DNA of 64,000 nucleotides from Microvirga puerhi. GTDB lineage: Bacteria > Pseudomonadota > Alphaproteobacteria > Rhizobiales > Beijerinckiaceae. The notes beneath the pieces were generated by a model. That model had not been told where the DNA came from. It searched no databases and saw only the letters and a program-made list of their open reading frames with translations. The translations under genes were made by a program, and so were the position numbers. Below are positions 8,518 to 17,503 of this stretch, in pieces (positions within the stretch are counted from its first letter, which is position 1; each line of letters opens with the position of its first letter). The DNA is taken from positions 1-64,000 of the forward strand of contig NZ_JAIRBM010000011.1 in assembly GCF_020089865.1 (NCBI RefSeq), written 5' to 3'.

Positions 8518-9660
8518 ATGAACAGAGGTCACGAACAACCAGAATCGGGACAGATGTCCATGAATCGGATGTTCAGGATCGCCTTAGGGCGGTTCTGCAG
8601 GAACGATTTGGATCAATGTGCTGCCAAGCCGCCATGCGGCGTGCCGATTGTCGCCTTGACTATTCTGGCGTTCATCGGCTTCACTGTTGTTCTGATATTT
8701 CCAGGAAGTATCGTTGAAGCCCAAGCCCAATCTCGCCTCAGGACGTTAATTGACCGCCTGCGGGGTGCGTCGATGCCGGAAGGTATTGTCAAAACGAACG
8801 GCCGCATCGAGGCAACACAGGTCGACGTCTCTGCCAAATATGCCGGCCGCCTTGCTGAGGTGACTGTCAAGGAAGGCGACGAGGTAAAGGCCGGCCAAGT
8901 TATAGCGCGCATTTCTTCGCCTGAATACGAGGCGCAGCTCCGCGGTGCGCGCGCACAAGTCCTGAAGGCCAAGCAGTCTCTTGCCGAGGCCGAGGCATTG
9001 ATCGCTCAGCGCAGAAGCGACCAGGTCTTCGCCCGCACAGATGTAGAGAGGGGCCAGCAACTCGTCGACAAGGGCTACCTGACCCGTCAGATATATGACC
9101 AGCGTATCGCGAAGGCCGATGCGACCGATGCCGCACTCCGTGCAGCAGAGGCCCAACGCGAGCAGGCACTGTTCTCGATCAGAACGGCGGAAGCAGAGGT
9201 CGAGCAGATTGAGGCAATATTGGTGGACCTGACACTCGTGTCACCGCGAGACGGCCGAGTTCAGTACCAGCTGGCCCGCGCCGGAGAAGTCGTCAACGCA
9301 GGGACGCGCGTCGTGACAATCCTGGATCTGAAGGATGTCTATATGACGATCTATCTTCCCGCCGCCCAGGCCGGCCCCCTCGCCCTCGGCGACGAGGCCA
9401 GGATGGTTCTCGATCCAATCCCACAATATGTCATTCCCGCGACCGTGAGCTTCGTGGCAGCCGATGCCCAATTCACGCCAAAGAGCGTCGAGACAGCCGA
9501 GGAGCGTGAAAAGCTCATGTTCCGAGTCAAGCTCCAGGTGGATCCTGACGTTCTTGCACGCTATCATCGCAACGTGAAAACCGGCGTTCGCGGGGTCGGC
9601 TTCGTCCGCATCAGCCCGACAATCGCTTGGCCGCCCGAACTTCAAGTGAAGCTGCCCTGA
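8518..9660 (+). CDS. HlyD-family periplasmic adaptor of an RbbA-type ABC efflux system
   Basis: Membrane-fusion adaptor that links an inner-membrane ABC exporter to an outer channel. One membrane anchor is seen at about residues 42-63. A biotinyl-lipoyl-like half-motif follows (GRIEATQVDVSAKYAGRL, then VKEGDEVKAGQVIARI), then a coiled-coil hairpin (about 140-235) and the second lipoyl half (DGRVQYQLARAGEVVNAGT). Length 380 is slightly longer than the E. coli YhiI-type adaptor. No ribosome site precedes 8518; in-frame methionines at 8554 or 8560 behind gggacag are equally possible starts. Its stop overlaps the next start (TGATG), so translation is coupled. Substrate unknown. Confidence 0.88.
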   Translation: MNRGHEQPESGQMSMNRMFRIALGRFCRNDLDQCAAKPPCGVPIVALTILAFIGFTVVLIFPGSIVEAQAQSRLRTLIDRLRGASMPEGIVKTNGRIEATQVDVSAKYAGRLAEVTVKEGDEVKAGQVIARISSPEYEAQLRGARAQVLKAKQSLAEAEALIAQRRSDQVFARTDVERGQQLVDKGYLTRQIYDQRIAKADATDAALRAAEAQREQALFSIRTAEAEVEQIEAILVDLTLVSPRDGRVQYQLARAGEVVNAGTRVVTILDLKDVYMTIYLPAAQAGPLALGDEARMVLDPIPQYVIPATVSFVAADAQFTPKSVETAEEREKLMFRVKLQVDPDVLARYHRNVKTGVRGVGFVRISPTIAWPPELQVKLP

Positions 9661-12386
9661 TGCACGTTGCCGTCGCCAAGCTCGAAGGAGTTTCGCACAA
9701 ATACGGTGCGACGATAGCACTCGACAATATCACGATCGACATTCCATCCAGGTGCATGGCAGGGTTGATTGGCCCTGACGGTGTCGGAAAGTCGACATTA
9801 CTTGCGCTTATCGCGGGTGTCCGCCGCATTCAGAACGGCACTGTGTACGTTCTCGGCGGCGATATGGAGAACCATTCGCACCGCATGGCTCACCAAGCCG
9901 GCATCGCCTATATGCCCCAGGGCCTCGGCCGGAATCTCTATCCAACACTTAGCGTCTTCGAGAATCTCGATTTCCATGGACGCCTCTTCGGTCAAGGTGC
10001 ACATGAGCGCCATCGCCGAATCGAAGAGCTTCTTAGCGCAACGGATCTCGCTTCCTTTCGGGACCGGCCAGCCGCCAAGCTGTCAGGAGGCATGAAGCAG
10101 AAGCTCAGCCTGTGCTGTGCGCTGATTCATGATCCGGACCTGCTTATTCTCGACGAACCGACGACGGGTGTGGACCCCCTCTCCCGCAGGCAGTTCTGGG
10201 ACCTCATTAACACGATTCGCGCTCGGCGCCCGCAGATGAGTGTGATTGTGGCCACAGCCTATATGGACGAAGCGCAACACTTCGACTGGCTTGCGGCAAT
10301 GGACGATGGCAAAGTTATTGCCACAGGAACGACGGCCGAGATTCTCGAAAAGGCCGGCAAGGGCAATCTGGAAGCAGCGTTCATCGCACTATTGCCGGAA
10401 GAGAAACGGGCTCAGCATCAGGATGTGGTCGTGCGGCCACGCCTTGAGAGCGACGATAGCGTCCCGGCCATCGAAGCAGAAGGCCTGACCCGTCGTTTCG
10501 GAGATTTCATCGCCGTGGACCATGTCAGCTTTCGCATCGGCCGCGGAGAGATCTTCGGCTTCCTTGGTTCGAATGGCTGCGGCAAGTCGACCACAATGAA
10601 AATGCTGACAGGATTGCTGCCGCCGACCAGCGGATGGGCCAAGTTGTTCGGCAAGACAATGGAAGCAGATGACATGGAAACCCGCCGCAACGTCGGATAC
10701 ATGTCGCAAAGCTTCTCACTCTACGGTGAACTCACCGTACGGCAGAATCTGGAGCTGCACGCGCAGCTCTACCATCTTCCACGGGGAGAGGTCGGAGGGC
10801 GCATCGCCGAGCTGCTCGATCGTTTCGATCTTGCATCCGTTGCGGATATACGGCCAGAGGGCTTGCCGCTAGGCATCAAACAGCGTCTCCAGCTTGCGGT
10901 CGCCGTTCTTCATGGACCCGCCATGCTGATCCTGGACGAGCCAACCTCGGGCGTGGATCCGATTGCCCGTGACGCGTTCTGGCGCACATTGATCGATCTG
11001 TCCCGCGACGAGGATGTCACAATCTTCCTCTCGACACATTTCATGAATGAGGCTGAGCGGTGCGACCGTATTTCTCTCATGCACGCCGGCAGAGTGCTGG
11101 CAATCGGTACGCCACCTGAACTAGTACGTAGACGTGAGGCGTCTTCCCTCGAAGACGCTTTCATCAGCTATCTTGCGGAAGCGGCTGGGATCGACGGCAC
11201 GCGAACAACTCCGCAGCAGACTCTACCTGCGCCCCCAGCTGCCCCCAACCCGAAGTCACGCCGCTTCGATCCAGGCAGGCTCTGGGCGTGCATCCGTCGC
11301 GAGACGATGGAGCTTCTGCGCGATCCGATTCGACTCGCATTCGCTTTCGCAGGCCCGCTTATTCTCATGATTGCGTTCGGGTTTGGTATTTCGTTCGACG
11401 TCGAGAATTTGCGGTTCGCAGCCTACGACCAGGACAGGACGCCGGAGAGTCGTGAGCTTATCGAGGCATTTGCGAGCTCCCGTTACTTCGATGAGCGGCC
11501 GGCAATCGCCAGCTTGGACGATCTCGATCGCAGGTTCCGCAGCGGCGATCTCCAACTTGCAATCGAGATACCGTCAGGCTTCGGCCGTGATCTGCAAAGC
11601 GGGCGCACAGGGGAAATCGCGGTTTGGCTCGACGGCGCCATGCCGTTTCGCGCGGAAACCACCAAAGGTTATGTGACTGGCCTTGCGGCCCAGTATGGGA
11701 AGGAGCTGATCGGGGGGCGGCCGGAAAGCACAACGGCAAGCCCAGTCAATATCGAGACGCGATTCCGGTATAATCAATCCTTCAAGAGCGTCAACGCGAT
11801 GGTGCCGAGCGTCATTATGCTGATGCTCATCCTTATCCCGGCAATCATGTCGGCAATCGCCGTTGTCCGCGAGAAGGAAACTGGATCGATCGCCAACTTC
11901 CGATCGACGCCGATGACGAAGCTCGAATTCCTTTTCGGCAAACAGGTTCCGTATATTGCTGTGGCAATGATCAGCTTCGCCCTCCTGGTCATCCTGGCGA
12001 TTCTTCTCTTCGAAGTCCCTATTAAGGGATCGTTTGGCGTTCTTATCGTGGGAACGCTGGCTTATGTTGCGGCAACGACCGGCTTCGGCCAACTCATATC
12101 GACCTTCACCCGGACGCAGGTTTCGGCGGTATTCGCGACAGCCATCCTGTCTATCATTCCAGCCATCAACTTTTCGGGTCTCCTCGTACCAGTCGCTTCG
12201 CTATCCGGTAGCGCACGCCTGTTCGGCTTGGGATTCCCACCTGCGTGGTATCAGCCGGTCAGTGTCGGGGCCTTCACCAAGGGCCTTGGATGGGATGAGC
12301 TATGGATCAACCTTGTCGTCCTGACTGGCTTCTTCATTCTCTTTCTCATGGTGGCACAACTCCTTCTTCGGAAACAGGAGGTCTGA
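9660..12386 (+). CDS. rbbA: RbbA-type fusion of two ABC ATPases and an ABC-2 permease
   Basis: 908-residue fusion. ATPase domain 1 (about 1-235) has Walker A GPDGVGKST, signature LSGGMKQKLS and Walker B LLILDEPTTGVD. ATPase domain 2 (about 270-500) has Walker A GSNGCGKST, a degenerate signature LPLGIKQRLQ and Walker B MLILDEPTSGVD. An ABC-2 membrane domain (about 540-908) has one N-terminal and five C-terminal hydrophobic segments. Order and length match the RbbA/YhiH family, named after an E. coli ribosome-associated ATPase, though the operon context points to export. The start at 9660 is chosen because it overlaps the adaptor stop; an upstream in-frame codon would lie inside the adaptor gene. 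The GPDG variant in the first P-loop is typical of this family. Confidence 0.93.
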   Translation: MHVAVAKLEGVSHKYGATIALDNITIDIPSRCMAGLIGPDGVGKSTLLALIAGVRRIQNGTVYVLGGDMENHSHRMAHQAGIAYMPQGLGRNLYPTLSVFENLDFHGRLFGQGAHERHRRIEELLSATDLASFRDRPAAKLSGGMKQKLSLCCALIHDPDLLILDEPTTGVDPLSRRQFWDLINTIRARRPQMSVIVATAYMDEAQHFDWLAAMDDGKVIATGTTAEILEKAGKGNLEAAFIALLPEEKRAQHQDVVVRPRLESDDSVPAIEAEGLTRRFGDFIAVDHVSFRIGRGEIFGFLGSNGCGKSTTMKMLTGLLPPTSGWAKLFGKTMEADDMETRRNVGYMSQSFSLYGELTVRQNLELHAQLYHLPRGEVGGRIAELLDRFDLASVADIRPEGLPLGIKQRLQLAVAVLHGPAMLILDEPTSGVDPIARDAFWRTLIDLSRDEDVTIFLSTHFMNEAERCDRISLMHAGRVLAIGTPPELVRRREASSLEDAFISYLAEAAGIDGTRTTPQQTLPAPPAAPNPKSRRFDPGRLWACIRRETMELLRDPIRLAFAFAGPLILMIAFGFGISFDVENLRFAAYDQDRTPESRELIEAFASSRYFDERPAIASLDDLDRRFRSGDLQLAIEIPSGFGRDLQSGRTGEIAVWLDGAMPFRAETTKGYVTGLAAQYGKELIGGRPESTTASPVNIETRFRYNQSFKSVNAMVPSVIMLMLILIPAIMSAIAVVREKETGSIANFRSTPMTKLEFLFGKQVPYIAVAMISFALLVILAILLFEVPIKGSFGVLIVGTLAYVAATTGFGQLISTFTRTQVSAVFATAILSIIPAINFSGLLVPVASLSGSARLFGLGFPPAWYQPVSVGAFTKGLGWDELWINLVVLTGFFILFLMVAQLLLRKQEV

Positions 12387-12387
12387 C

Positions 12388-13572
12388 ATGCCTCACGATC
12401 GCTCCACCGCGTCGGAACGATACCGGCATGCCAAGTGGTCGGCGTTGGGCACGCATATAGCCAATATCTATCGCCTCGCCATTAAAGAACTGCGGAGCAT
12501 ACGAGCCGACCCGATCATGTTGATCCTTGTCATCTATGCGTTCACTATAGCGGTCTATACGGTCGCGACTGGAGCCTCGACGGAAGCGGACAACCTCACG
12601 ATCGGTGTCGTCGACGAAGACCATTCGGATCTCTCGCGACGGCTTCTCGATGCCTTCACCCCGCCTCTCTTCAAGCGTGCCACCTTAATCCAGGCAAGCG
12701 AGATCGATTCTCAGATGGATGAAGGCCGACTCGTCTTCGTGTTGGAGATCCCGCCAGCCTTTCAGTCGGATATTTTGGCCGGCAAAGAGGCGTCTCTTCA
12801 GTTGAATGTCGATGCCACCGCTATGACCCAAGCGGGAAATGGAGCGGTCTATATTCAAAATATCGTTACACAGGAGGTCGCCAATTTCCGTGCTGGCCGA
12901 GAGGCGACGATGGCGTTGCCGGTGAACGTCGTGATCCATGCGAAATTCAATCCCAACCTGACCTCGAGCTGGTTCACGTCGGTGATGCAAGTGATCAATA
13001 GTATCACCCTACTGACGGTCATCCTCGCGGGGGCAGCTCTCATCCGTGAGCGTGAGCAGGGTACCGTGGAGCATCTCCTCGTCATGCCAGTCGTGCCTGC
13101 GGAGATCATGTTGGCAAAAGTCTTTGCGAACGGTCTTGTAGTCCTCGTGGCTGCCATGCTTTCGTTGGTGATTGTCGTTCAATGGTGGCTTGCCGTCCCA
13201 ATCGCGGGCTCGCTCATGCTGTTTCTTTTTGGAGCGGCGCTTTATGCCTTCACAGTCGCCGCCTTAGGCATCATGCTTGGAACGGTCGCCTCAACTATGG
13301 GGCAGTTCGGCCTTCTCGCCATTCCTGTATTGGTCGTTATGCAATTGCTGTCAGGGAGCAGCACACCTATGGAAAGCATGCCGATCTGGCTGCAATACGC
13401 CATGCAGGTTGTCAGCCCGACCCCGCATTTTGTCGCCTTCTCGCAGGGTGTTCTCTATCGTGGGGCAGACTTGTCCATCTTATGGCCAAGGTTGGCGGCA
13501 ATCGCCGTGATCGGAAGCGCATACTTCGCTTTTTCTCTCTCACGCTTTCGCAAAGTCATCTTCGGAAGCTGA
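12388..13572 (+). CDS. ABC-2 type permease, YhhJ-like partner of RbbA
   Basis: 394-residue inner-membrane permease with one N-terminal membrane helix (about 45-65), a long periplasmic loop (about 66-195) and five further helices to the C-terminus. The motif SGSSTPMESMPIWLQ before the last helices is typical of ABC-2 exporters. It starts one base after the rbbA stop behind a strong site (aggaggtctgac). With the adaptor and rbbA it reproduces the E. coli yhiI-rbbA-yhhJ order. It most likely pairs with the permease half of RbbA; the transported compound cannot be told from sequence. Confidence 0.91.
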   Translation: MPHDRSTASERYRHAKWSALGTHIANIYRLAIKELRSIRADPIMLILVIYAFTIAVYTVATGASTEADNLTIGVVDEDHSDLSRRLLDAFTPPLFKRATLIQASEIDSQMDEGRLVFVLEIPPAFQSDILAGKEASLQLNVDATAMTQAGNGAVYIQNIVTQEVANFRAGREATMALPVNVVIHAKFNPNLTSSWFTSVMQVINSITLLTVILAGAALIREREQGTVEHLLVMPVVPAEIMLAKVFANGLVVLVAAMLSLVIVVQWWLAVPIAGSLMLFLFGAALYAFTVAALGIMLGTVASTMGQFGLLAIPVLVVMQLLSGSSTPMESMPIWLQYAMQVVSPTPHFVAFSQGVLYRGADLSILWPRLAAIAVIGSAYFAFSLSRFRKVIFGS

Positions 13573-13814
13573 GACGAAGGTCGGGACACGAATTCGTCTT
13601 GGGTCTCACCTCGGCGAAATTCGCTAAGCGCACCGAGGATAGCGCCACGATTTATCGTCATGGATCGCCATCGCACAGACCTGGTGGCTGCCGGGTCGAC
13701 AGCCGGCGACAAGCCAAGGCTGCGCTTTGGCAAGATTTACATAGCAGCCGGCGCCTCACCTCGAGAACGGCCAACGCAGCTCATCATGTACATATCTTCC
13801 GCTGTTCATCGTAA

Positions 13815-14297
13815 TTAATATGGCACACGATCTGCTTTGTTTTTGTATTTCTTCCAAACTTCAACTGCTTCGGGCTGCATGATCTGGACGCATTTAATGG
13901 ACCGCTCGGAGATTGGCTTGCGAAGCTCTCCATAGATCTTGCTGTCATCGAAATCGCCATATTCGAGAGCGTCCTCATTGGTTGACGCGTAGAAGACCCG
14001 CTCAATCCCGGCCCAATAGGCGGCCGCCATACACATTGGGCAAGGCTCAGCGCTCGTATAGAGGACCGCGTTGGGAAGCTTGAAGCTGCCCGCTTTCTTA
14101 CAAGCGTTGCGAATTGCTTCGATCTCTCCGTGCCACGTTGGATCATTCTCGGCCACCACACGGTTTGCGCCTTCCCCGATGATCTCTCCATCGCGAACGA
14201 TGACGGTGCCAAATACGCCACCCGCGCTATCGATAATCGACGTCTTCTCCGATAGAGCGATTGCACGTGCCATAAATTTCTTGTCGTCTTCAGTCAT
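13815..14297 (-). CDS. Nucleoside/nucleobase deaminase, guanine-deaminase-like
   Basis: 160-residue zinc deaminase of the CDA superfamily. Zinc-site motifs are HGE (in PTWHGEIEAIR), with the glutamate as proton shuttle, and PCPMC (in TSAEPCPMCMAA). The glycine-rich GVFGTVIVRDGEIIGEG strand and the C-terminal tyrosine-rich tail match GuaD-type guanine deaminases more than TadA or riboflavin RibD, though the substrate could be another aminated base. The start at 14297 sits behind a good site (gaggagaccaaa); a longer reading to 14393 would run into the neighbouring gene. It lies 25 bases after the ABM-domain gene on the same strand and is probably co-transcribed with it. Confidence 0.86.
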   Translation of the reverse strand: MTEDDKKFMARAIALSEKTSIIDSAGGVFGTVIVRDGEIIGEGANRVVAENDPTWHGEIEAIRNACKKAGSFKLPNAVLYTSAEPCPMCMAAAYWAGIERVFYASTNEDALEYGDFDDSKIYGELRKPISERSIKCVQIMQPEAVEVWKKYKNKADRVPY

Positions 14298-14322
14298 TTT
14301 GGTCTCCTCGTTCCTGTCCCAG

Positions 14323-15348
14323 CTAAATTGGGAGAAGCTGCATGAAAATAAGAATTTCAATGGAATAGAGACTAAGGACCGATGCAAGTCCAAGCATCTC
14401 CATCCTCCAGCGACGCGCTGGCGCCGGCTTCAGCCACCATCTCAAACAGGCAATAGCAATGGCCATAAGGGGCCATGAGACGAGGGCAACGCTGAGAGCA
14501 TTGCCGATGAAGATCGCGACCGGCAGATGCATTGATGCGAGGTGCGGGCTCAGAAACATCGTCTCCAACATCACCACCGGGAAGAGCACGAGCAGAACAA
14601 GCATTGTCTGCTTCCAAGCCGGTGGTGACGCTTCACCTGAAGAGTTCGAGAACCAGGATGCGAAGCCATTCTCAATGCGGTGGCTCTTCCATGCGAACGG
14701 CTCGTAGTCTGGGCTGGCGAGAAGAGCCTTACGATCCTTGGAATCGAGCCATGCATCCAGTTGTGCTGGTGTCGCGAACCTGACCAAGGTCATCCAATAT
14801 GGCGCCGCATTTGAAATGGGAGCCTGAATAAGGGTACCCATATAGCCCGGAAAGGTGGCTTGCCTTTCCTGGGCTCTCTGTGACCAGGACAAGAACTGCG
14901 TGAGCCGGCCCTGCTCGACGACTGTCGTGATGACTTCTGTCACGGAGGAAAGTGAGTGAAAGTCGGGGGCGGGTTCATCAGAGAGCGCTGGAGCATCCGG
15001 CTTTTGGAAAGCGGCAAGGTCGGAGAACAGTTTGGCTTTCTCGCTTGACATACGCCAGCGATCCAGGAGCGTCGGTGAGACAAATCTTTGAATGATCTGC
15101 CACTCTGCCGAGTCGGCCCGGACGGGTATCAGCTCAATGCTGACAAAACCCTCAAACGCAGAAATCGCACGCGTAAACCTCGATTGCCACGCTGCAAAGC
15201 GTAGCTCAGAGCCGGAAATTACTTCAACCTTTGTAATAATGCTCGTTATTTCGCCTGGCAAGGGCTGATATCTTTCCAATTGCTTCTGACGAAGCGGCAT
15301 CATACGTTGCAGCTTCGTCAACTCGTTGCTTTCAGAAGTATTCCGCAT
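14323..15348 (-). CDS. Membrane-anchored protein with two antibiotic-biosynthesis-monooxygenase (ABM) folds
   Basis: 341-residue protein. Two ferredoxin-like ABM domains are visible at about 38-130 (TKVEVISGSELRFAAWQSRF, EGFVSIEL) and 135-230 (TVVEQGRLTQFLSWSQRAQE, PGYMGTL). A positively charged linker follows, then three hydrophobic segments (about 245-265, 275-300 and 318-338). This layout resembles COG3224-type proteins. ABM domains act as cofactor-free oxygenases or as heme/quinone-binding modules; no catalytic residue can be assigned here. The gene faces the AraC regulator across 35 bases, so the regulator probably controls it together with the deaminase gene. Start 15348 lacks a clear ribosome site; methionines at residues 16-17 are alternatives. 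Confidence 0.75.
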   Translation of the reverse strand: MRNTSESNELTKLQRMMPLRQKQLERYQPLPGEITSIITKVEVISGSELRFAAWQSRFTRAISAFEGFVSIELIPVRADSAEWQIIQRFVSPTLLDRWRMSSEKAKLFSDLAAFQKPDAPALSDEPAPDFHSLSSVTEVITTVVEQGRLTQFLSWSQRAQERQATFPGYMGTLIQAPISNAAPYWMTLVRFATPAQLDAWLDSKDRKALLASPDYEPFAWKSHRIENGFASWFSNSSGEASPPAWKQTMLVLLVLFPVVMLETMFLSPHLASMHLPVAIFIGNALSVALVSWPLMAIAIACLRWWLKPAPARRWRMEMLGLASVLSLYSIEILIFMQLLPI

Positions 15349-15383
15349 CTTGAAGTCGGTGAAGCTGATGGCTTTGATGAAAT

Positions 15384-16493
15384 ATGAGCGATGCTTTACT
15401 CAATAAGGCGTTGTATAGCAAGGTGTTAGGCTTGTCGTCCCAGTTACAATCTAACATTTTTGATCGAGTGTCTCCGCTCGATATAGGGGCGACCGGCAAA
15501 GGACCCGGTCACCTCGAAATACGATCGACGGACAGCGTGGCCTCCCGGCATGCCCTAGCCTACTGGCGGGAAGGGGTCCTACGGCGCATCGAGGCACTCG
15601 GAGGACCGACAGATGGTCAGCCATTTCGTGGCAGACTTATACATGTTACTGGGGTAGGCGCCGATTTCGTCGAGCATGCAACCGACACAGTTTCTGCCCG
15701 ACGAGACCTATCCCGTCTTAAGCGAGACGGTTGTGACGACATTAGCATCAGCCTGCTCGCGTCAGGCCGATCCGCAACCCTCGTCCATGGTAGCATTCAC
15801 CATCTGCGTGCCGGCGACGTTTATGTCATGGACTATTCTCAGCCTATGGAGATCCTTCGGCCCAGGCACCGCGACATCAGCTTGATCTGTTCGCGTGAAC
15901 GAGTCGCCAACGCATTGGGATACGATCCCTCTAAGCTCGCAGGATTTCGTCTGCCGCACCGCGGCATCGGCGCCCTATTGCGATCCCATCTACGACTCAT
16001 GGCTGCCGAGGTCACGCGCTTGACAGCCGAACAGCGAGCCGTCGCACTTTCGAGCGCGGTCGAAATGGGCCTTGCTGCTCTGCAAGCAGAGTTAAGGAAA
16101 GTCGATCATGAATGCGTGCCGGATGGCCTTTATCAAGCCGCCCGTCTCATCATTCGCCGCGATTGTGGAGATCCCGAGTTTGACCTAAGAGTTCTGGTGA
16201 GAGAACTCGGCTGTTCTCGTGCAACACTCTACCGTCTATTTGCCGAACGTGGCGAAAGCGTCGCCGCTACGATCTGGTCCACACGAATCGAGAATGCTTA
16301 CGCCATGCTCACCACATCCGTGCATCGTTATCTCCGAGTTGGTGAGGTTGCACAACGCTGCGGCTTCACTGACCAGTCGACCTTCAATCGAATGTTCAAG
16401 CGGCGGTATGACGTGACGCCTCTAGACGCATCCCGAATGTCCGCCGCGCGTGAAGTCGCGGATCTCGATAGCGCGCCAAGTTTGCGCGGCTAG
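15384..16493 (+). CDS. AraC-family transcriptional regulator
   Basis: 369-residue regulator. The N-terminal half (about 40-230) is an AraC-binding-like sensor. The C-terminal 100 residues contain the two helix-turn-helices (LVRELGCSRATLYRLFAERG and VGEVAQRCGFTDQSTFNRMF, the latter with the family RCGF-D-STFNR-FK pattern). It is transcribed divergently from the ABM-domain/deaminase genes with only 35 bases between starts, the usual position of a regulator of its neighbour. I see no clear repeat that could be its binding site. Effector unknown. Confidence 0.9.
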   Translation: MSDALLNKALYSKVLGLSSQLQSNIFDRVSPLDIGATGKGPGHLEIRSTDSVASRHALAYWREGVLRRIEALGGPTDGQPFRGRLIHVTGVGADFVEHATDTVSARRDLSRLKRDGCDDISISLLASGRSATLVHGSIHHLRAGDVYVMDYSQPMEILRPRHRDISLICSRERVANALGYDPSKLAGFRLPHRGIGALLRSHLRLMAAEVTRLTAEQRAVALSSAVEMGLAALQAELRKVDHECVPDGLYQAARLIIRRDCGDPEFDLRVLVRELGCSRATLYRLFAERGESVAATIWSTRIENAYAMLTTSVHRYLRVGEVAQRCGFTDQSTFNRMFKRRYDVTPLDASRMSAAREVADLDSAPSLRG

Positions 16494-16583
16494 AGATCTG
16501 CGCCCCGCTCTTAAAAGTAGTTAGATACATCCGCTCCTCAAGGACTCAGGACCCTAAGTTAACCCGCTGCGCCAAAAAATGCT

Positions 16584-17414
16584 CTAGGCGTTGCCAAACA
16601 GTGCCTCATGCATACGCTTCCAGCTTTCTGCATCGGGAGCGCATATGATGCCACCCTCGTGGCGAGTGGGTCGGTAAGGTGAACCATCAAAACATGCGGA
16701 GTAGCCACCGGCCTCCTGATGGAGCAGCCAGCCTGCTGCGTGGTCCCATGGCATCAGCTTCGAATGGAAAAGAAAGTGACAATACCCGGCGGCCGCCATC
16801 CGATACTCATGCGCTGCGCAGCGATAACACGCGACCGTTCCAAAGCCTGCAAGGTTTGCCGCTATTCTGGATCGCACCGGCTCCGTCATATGATGCCAGG
16901 ATGCGCAGCCTGACATATCTCGGATGGGTGCCGCGGGTGCAACCCGGAGATCAATACGGCCGCCAACGGAACGCTCAATCCAGGCCCCCTCCCCGCGAAG
17001 GGCTATCGCAGTGTCTTTCCCAACCGGATCATGAATCCAGCCGGCAACGACCTCTCCTCGAATGACAGCCGCTACCATCACCCCGAACAGTGGAAGGCCT
17101 GAAGCGAAATTCTTCGTGCCGTCGACCGGATCGATCAGGAACGCAAGCTCCGCATTGTCCATCTTACTAAGCAACGACGGGTCACGCTCTGTCGCCTCTT
17201 CACCGATCAGAACTGCTTTTGGAAAGGCCTGCCTCAACCCCTTGGCGATCATTCGCTCTGCGGCCTCGTCGGCGTCCGTCACAAGATCCATTGCCGACGA
17301 TTTCTGCCGGACTTCATGGGCCGAGAGGTTTCTGAAGCGGGGCATGATCTCCACCCTCGCCGCTTCGCGGAGGAGTTGATCCACAGCTTCGGCATCATGG
17401 GCTGAGAATAACAT
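16584..17414 (-). CDS. Inositol-monophosphatase-family phosphatase (B)
   Basis: 276-residue Mg-dependent, lithium-sensitive-type sugar phosphatase. The metal-site motifs are intact: GEEATERD, then DPVDGTKNF (motif A), and WDHAAGWLLHQEAGG (motif B). Enzymes of this family hydrolyse inositol phosphates, histidinol phosphate, 3'-phosphoadenosine phosphate or fructose bisphosphate, and the sequence does not decide among them. It is the last gene of a leftward series with a second family member, a dual-specificity-type phosphatase and an ABC importer. That suggests it strips phosphate from the imported compound. A gaagg site precedes the start. It is clearly divergent from the neighbouring family member, so the two likely differ in substrate or act in sequence. 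Confidence 0.9.
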   Translation of the reverse strand: MLFSAHDAEAVDQLLREAARVEIMPRFRNLSAHEVRQKSSAMDLVTDADEAAERMIAKGLRQAFPKAVLIGEEATERDPSLLSKMDNAELAFLIDPVDGTKNFASGLPLFGVMVAAVIRGEVVAGWIHDPVGKDTAIALRGEGAWIERSVGGRIDLRVAPAAPIRDMSGCASWHHMTEPVRSRIAANLAGFGTVACYRCAAHEYRMAAAGYCHFLFHSKLMPWDHAAGWLLHQEAGGYSACFDGSPYRPTRHEGGIICAPDAESWKRMHEALFGNA

Positions 17415-17503
17415 ATAAGATTGCCTTCAAACGTTCCGACGAATTTTCCTCAGCGAAGATCCGGTGAGGAACCATCGAACTTCGGGATCTAACGAGGAGG
17501 GGG

